Shown: positions 5,896 to 8,252 of the stretch, one piece after another
Position numbering within the stretch: position 1 is the first letter of the stretch
How the letters are laid out: the number at the start of each line of letters is the position of its first letter
NCBI GenBank assembly: GCA_945864765.1
Contig: CAMBDR010000149.1
Span: 1 to 8,252, forward strand
Source of the DNA: Janthinobacterium lividum
GTDB taxonomy: Bacteria; Pseudomonadota; Gammaproteobacteria; Burkholderiales; Burkholderiaceae_D
Direction of reading: 5' to 3'
DNA length: 8,252 nucleotides
Notes under the pieces: generated by a model
Told to the model about the DNA's origin: nothing
Seen by the model: the letters and a program-made list of their open reading frames with translations, nothing else
Database searches by the model: none
Position numbers and translations under genes: made by a program

Positions 5896-6282
5896 ATGAA
5901 TATTGGACAAGCGGCATTAGCCAGCGGTATTTCCGCAAAGATGATACGCCACTACGAAAGCCTGGGTTTGCTCTCCCCTGGCCGTTCCGAATCGGGTTAC
6001 CGGATTTATGACGAGCATGATTTGCACTGGTTACGTTTTATCCGGCGCGCGCGCCTGCTGGGTTTCTCACTGTTTCAAATTCGCAGCTTATTAAGCCTTT
6101 GGGTTGATCGCTCACGCGCCAGCAGCGATGTCAAGAAAATTGCCGGGCAACACATCGCTGACCTGAATCAACGCATCAATGAATTAATTGAAATGCGCGA
6201 TTCCTTGCAAAGCTTGACTCAATCTTGCCGGGATGATCAAAACCCGAATTGCGCAATATTGCAAGGTTTGGCGGACAATTGA
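5896..6282 (+). CDS. cueR: CueR, Cu(I)-responsive MerR-family activator
   Basis: A cytosolic homodimeric activator that, when loaded with Cu(I), distorts a 19-base-spacer promoter and switches on copper efflux. The 128 residues show the MerR pattern: a winged helix-turn-helix (MNIGQAALASGISAKMIRHY, then GYRIYDE), a second DNA-binding part (LRFIRRARLLGFSLFQI), the long dimerisation helix (about 76-108) and the metal loop C-RDDQNPN-C (C111, C119), with seven residues between the cysteines as in E. coli CueR (C112, C120). S76 aligns with CueR Ser77, the residue that marks monovalent-metal sensors. ATG 5896 is preferred over ATG 5875 because it gives the family N-terminus and follows AGG at seven bases. 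It lies 268 bases after copA on the same strand. Its likely target is the dyad promoter at 3353-3383. A HmrR-type name would be equivalent. Confidence 0.93.
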   Translation: MNIGQAALASGISAKMIRHYESLGLLSPGRSESGYRIYDEHDLHWLRFIRRARLLGFSLFQIRSLLSLWVDRSRASSDVKKIAGQHIADLNQRINELIEMRDSLQSLTQSCRDDQNPNCAILQGLADN

Positions 6283-6301
6283 AATCAGCTGTTGCCAATG
6301 C

Positions 6302-6317
6302 TGGCGCAATTGCGCCA
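6302..6317. promoter_or_regulatory. Perfect 16-base palindrome, possible operator
   Basis: TGGCGCAATTGCGCCA is a perfect palindrome located 20 bases after the cueR stop and about 100 bases before the HD-GYP start. It overlaps the candidate -35 box of the downstream promoter, the position of a repressor site. It has no loop or following T-run, so a terminator is less likely on the plus strand. No regulator can be named. Confidence 0.45.
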
Positions 6318-6340
6318 CGGCCCAAAAAATAGCGTATATT
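6310..6340 (+). promoter_or_regulatory. Possible promoter of the HD-GYP gene
   Basis: TTGCGC (6310-6315) and TATATT (6335-6340) lie 19 bases apart. TATATT is one base from the -10 consensus. The -35 box lies inside the right half of the perfect palindrome. The spacer contains no dyad, so this is not evidently a CueR promoter. The leader would be about 75 bases. Confidence 0.35.
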
Positions 6341-6419
6341 GCTCCTGATCACCACTGTATTGTTAAATCGCAGGTGGAAGGTGAAAACACAATTCATTAA
6401 CCAGGAAGAATGAAAGCCT

Positions 6420-7547
6420 ATGAATCGCAAGCGCGTTACCGAAGACGACCTGGCCATGGGTAGCACCGTCCCATGGGATGTTCATGGCGAAACTGGCGAG
6501 CTGTTGGTGCGAAAAGGCCATGTCATATCCAGCGTCAGGCAACTGGAGACCTTGATTAAACGCGGCTTGTATTCAGCCCATGTTGAACCCACGCCGGGGG
6601 ACCGCCCCAAGCCACCCTCGGTGTTACGCATGCTCAATGCGGCCAATCGGCGTCTTGAATCATTATTAACCGAAATCAGCCTGGGGCAAGATCACGGCCA
6701 CCTCAAAGACAAATTGCTCGAAGTGGCCAAAGTGGTCACCATGGCGGTTGATTTACAGCCCGAGGTGGCGCAAGCCTGTATTTTGCACAATCAAAAAGTG
6801 GGGCATTACGCGATTCGGCACTGCATCGACAGCGCGGTGATTGCGCTATTGATTGCGCGCGGCATGAAAAAAGTACCGTATGAATGCATGGTCATCACCG
6901 CAGCGGCCCTGACCATGAATGTGGGCATGTTGGCGCATCAGGAGCGCTTGCAATCGACCCAGGGCATTTTACCGCCGGAAGACCTTGATTTAATCCACCA
7001 TCACCCAGAAAAAAGTGTGGAATTATTACGTCATGTCGGGGTGGATGACAACGCCTGGCTGGCTTGCGTGCTGATGCATCATGAAAATGAAAATGGCAGC
7101 GGTTACCCGTATCGCAAATTCAGCCATGATATTCCGCTCGATGCCAAAATCATTTCCCTGGCCGACCGCTATTGCGCGCGCATTTCCACCCGCAGCTATC
7201 GCAAATCACTCAAACCGAATGCGGCGCTGCGTGAGATGCTGATGGAAGGCAAAGAAACCATCAACCCCACTTTGGGCAGTATTTTTATCAAGGAACTGGG
7301 CATTTACCCGATTGGCACCTTTGTGCGGCTGGAAAATGGTGAAGTCGGTGTGGTGACGGCCAAGGGTAACAGCACCACCACGCCGGTGGTATTTTCACTG
7401 GTGGGGCCACGCGGTGCGCCGCTGGATGCCGTGATCAAACGCGATACCAGCAAGCCCTTGTGCGGGGTGCGGGAGGTATTGAATGAACATCAGGCGGCGA
7501 TTGGGTTTAATTTGGATCAATTGTGGGGGCCGGTGGCGGCGAGCTAA
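6420..7547 (+). CDS. HD-GYP domain protein lacking the catalytic HD pair, likely degenerate c-di-GMP phosphodiesterase
   Basis: A 375-residue predicted cytosolic protein. Residues about 1-55 form the small N-terminal domain often fused to HD-GYP proteins (VTEDDL..GSTVPWDV, then LLVRKGHVIS). The HD-GYP domain spans about 120-290: VGHYAIRHC near its start; AALTMNVGM where active members have A-LLHDIGK, so Met166-Asn167 replace the metal-binding His-Asp; HHHPEKS (193-199); HHENENGSGYP (220-230), keeping the HHE and GYP signatures; and IPLDAKIISLADRY (Asp249). The tail (about 280-375, FIKELGIYPIGTFVRL, RDTS) is the usual beta-proteobacterial C-terminal extension. Active members hydrolyse c-di-GMP; without the HD pair this one is probably inactive or a binding or partner protein. 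ATG 6420 follows GAAAG at close range and AGGAAG further off. It lies 137 bases after cueR, and no operon is evident. Confidence 0.88.
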   Translation: MNRKRVTEDDLAMGSTVPWDVHGETGELLVRKGHVISSVRQLETLIKRGLYSAHVEPTPGDRPKPPSVLRMLNAANRRLESLLTEISLGQDHGHLKDKLLEVAKVVTMAVDLQPEVAQACILHNQKVGHYAIRHCIDSAVIALLIARGMKKVPYECMVITAAALTMNVGMLAHQERLQSTQGILPPEDLDLIHHHPEKSVELLRHVGVDDNAWLACVLMHHENENGSGYPYRKFSHDIPLDAKIISLADRYCARISTRSYRKSLKPNAALREMLMEGKETINPTLGSIFIKELGIYPIGTFVRLENGEVGVVTAKGNSTTTPVVFSLVGPRGAPLDAVIKRDTSKPLCGVREVLNEHQAAIGFNLDQLWGPVAAS

Positions 7548-7584
7548 CGAGGTCAGGTGTTGGCCAAGCTCAAAATTGGGCAAT

Positions 7585-8252
7585 TCAAAAATGAGTGAGC
7601 GCCGGGCCAGGAAGCGGCACGTCCGGGTAATATTTTTTGGATATCTTTGAAAAAGTGCGATCTTTTTTCATGTCATTCAAAGCCTTGTTCCAACTCGCCA
7701 CAACGGCAGGACTGGTTTCTTTGGAGGCGGCAACATAGAGTTGGGTTTTCAGAAGGGTGTAAGCCAGTTTTACGTCGCTGGCCCTGTAACCCGCGCTTTG
7801 TGCCTGACTCGGCACACCAGCCTTCGAGCTGACTATCATGGCAAATCGGCCAACCATCAATTTCCTGAAAGTTGCCACATTGTCGTTGCTACGATCCAGG
7901 TTGGTAAACCCCAAACGGGTAAGCGTCTGGTCACGGACATCGTCGCGGTAGACGCCGATCACGCCGGCTTTTTTTGCATCGTCCAGGCTGTTGATCTTAA
8001 TGTTGGAATCGGCCTTGACGTACAAGCCGTAGACGTTTTCAAAAATAGGCCCTATCCATTGGTACTGCGCACTGCGTTCAGCCGTGCGCGCCATGGAGAA
8101 CAGCAGGGTATTGGGCATCTTGTTGAGCATAGCCAGTCCACGCGCCCAAGGCACCGCCTGAATCTCATCCTTGTTGCCCACGCGCCTTTGCAGCTCTTGC
8201 ACCAATTCCACCGCAAACCCGGCTGGCTTGCCATCGGCAGTCCTGAATTGCA
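7585..8252 (-). CDS. Periplasmic solute-binding protein, family 3 (amino-acid ABC transporter type), C-terminal 221 residues
   Basis: The frame is open through the right edge; the N-terminus and any signal peptide lie beyond it. The visible start FRTADGKPAGFAVELVQEL is the conserved N-lobe entry of SBP_bac_3 proteins (usually DG.P.GF..EL). PWARGLAML, FSMARTAERSAQYQWIGPI and the C-terminal A..S..WN.AL..MK.D..F..I..KY also fit the family, which captures amino acids or related small solutes in the periplasm and hands them to an ABC permease. Beta-proteobacteria carry many stand-alone members of this type, so the ligand cannot be named. The protein ends at 7585, convergent with the HD-GYP gene and only 37 bases from its stop. 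A GTG at 8211 is internal, not the start. No permease or ATPase gene is visible. Confidence 0.85.
   Translation of the reverse strand, partial: QFRTADGKPAGFAVELVQELQRRVGNKDEIQAVPWARGLAMLNKMPNTLLFSMARTAERSAQYQWIGPIFENVYGLYVKADSNIKINSLDDAKKAGVIGVYRDDVRDQTLTRLGFTNLDRSNDNVATFRKLMVGRFAMIVSSKAGVPSQAQSAGYRASDVKLAYTLLKTQLYVAASKETSPAVVASWNKALNDMKKDRTFSKISKKYYPDVPLPGPALTHF

Noticed and set aside
6410..6463. Alternative ATG at 6410 with an adjacent AGGAAG
   Set aside because: It is in another frame and stops after 17 codons. The AGGAAG is too close to it to work well.
7548..7584. Bidirectional terminator between the convergent HD-GYP and binding-protein genes
   Set aside because: Only a weak GCCAA/TTGGGC pairing is visible, with no T-run on either strand.
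8209..8211. GTG at 8211 as the start of the solute-binding protein
   Set aside because: The frame continues upstream with conserved family residues (FRTADGKPAGFAVEL), so the real start lies beyond the right edge.

Overview
The window looks like chromosomal DNA of a Gram-negative proteobacterium, most likely a betaproteobacterium. The best lineage clue is the C-terminal part of the HD-GYP protein, whose 'FIKELGIYP.GTFVRL..GEVGVVT' and 'RDTS' signatures I associate with Burkholderiales and relatives. The copper genes and the periplasmic binding protein fit that. This placement is inference from remembered family features, not from a search.

Layout. Bases 1-2055 are visibly richer in G+C, and codons there end mostly in G or C. 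Both genes in this block lie on the minus strand: a P2-type cation-transporting ATPase cut by the left edge (1-1720), and upstream of it a decayed C-terminal fragment of a phytoene-desaturase/retinol-saturase-like FAD oxidoreductase (1773-2055) with a one-base frameshift. The style changes abruptly near 2040-2070, just after a start codon with a very good ribosome binding site (2094). I read this as a recombination or transfer junction. Bases 2095-2309 hold no gene I recognise. A small GFA-family zinc protein (2310-2660, minus) follows. Then comes a 760-base stretch without a convincing gene (2661-3419), containing a bulged hairpin, a short ORF with its own expression signals, a repeat-like element and a textbook CueR-type promoter.

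The functional core is a copper-export module: copA (3420-5627), a Cu(I)-exporting P1B ATPase, and cueR (5896-6282), its Cu(I)-sensing MerR-family activator, both on the plus strand. The copA promoter has the 19-base spacer and the dyad expected for CueR, so Cu(I)-CueR activating CopA production is well supported. Next is an HD-GYP protein (6420-7547, plus) in which the catalytic His-Asp pair is replaced by Met-Asn. A periplasmic solute-binding protein of family 3 (7585 to beyond 8252, minus) converges on it.

I see no CRISPR array, tRNA, rRNA, intact insertion sequence or obvious defence system. The most unusual items are the HD-less HD-GYP protein, the mosaic junction with its broken oxidoreductase, and the structured non-coding elements around copA and cueR.
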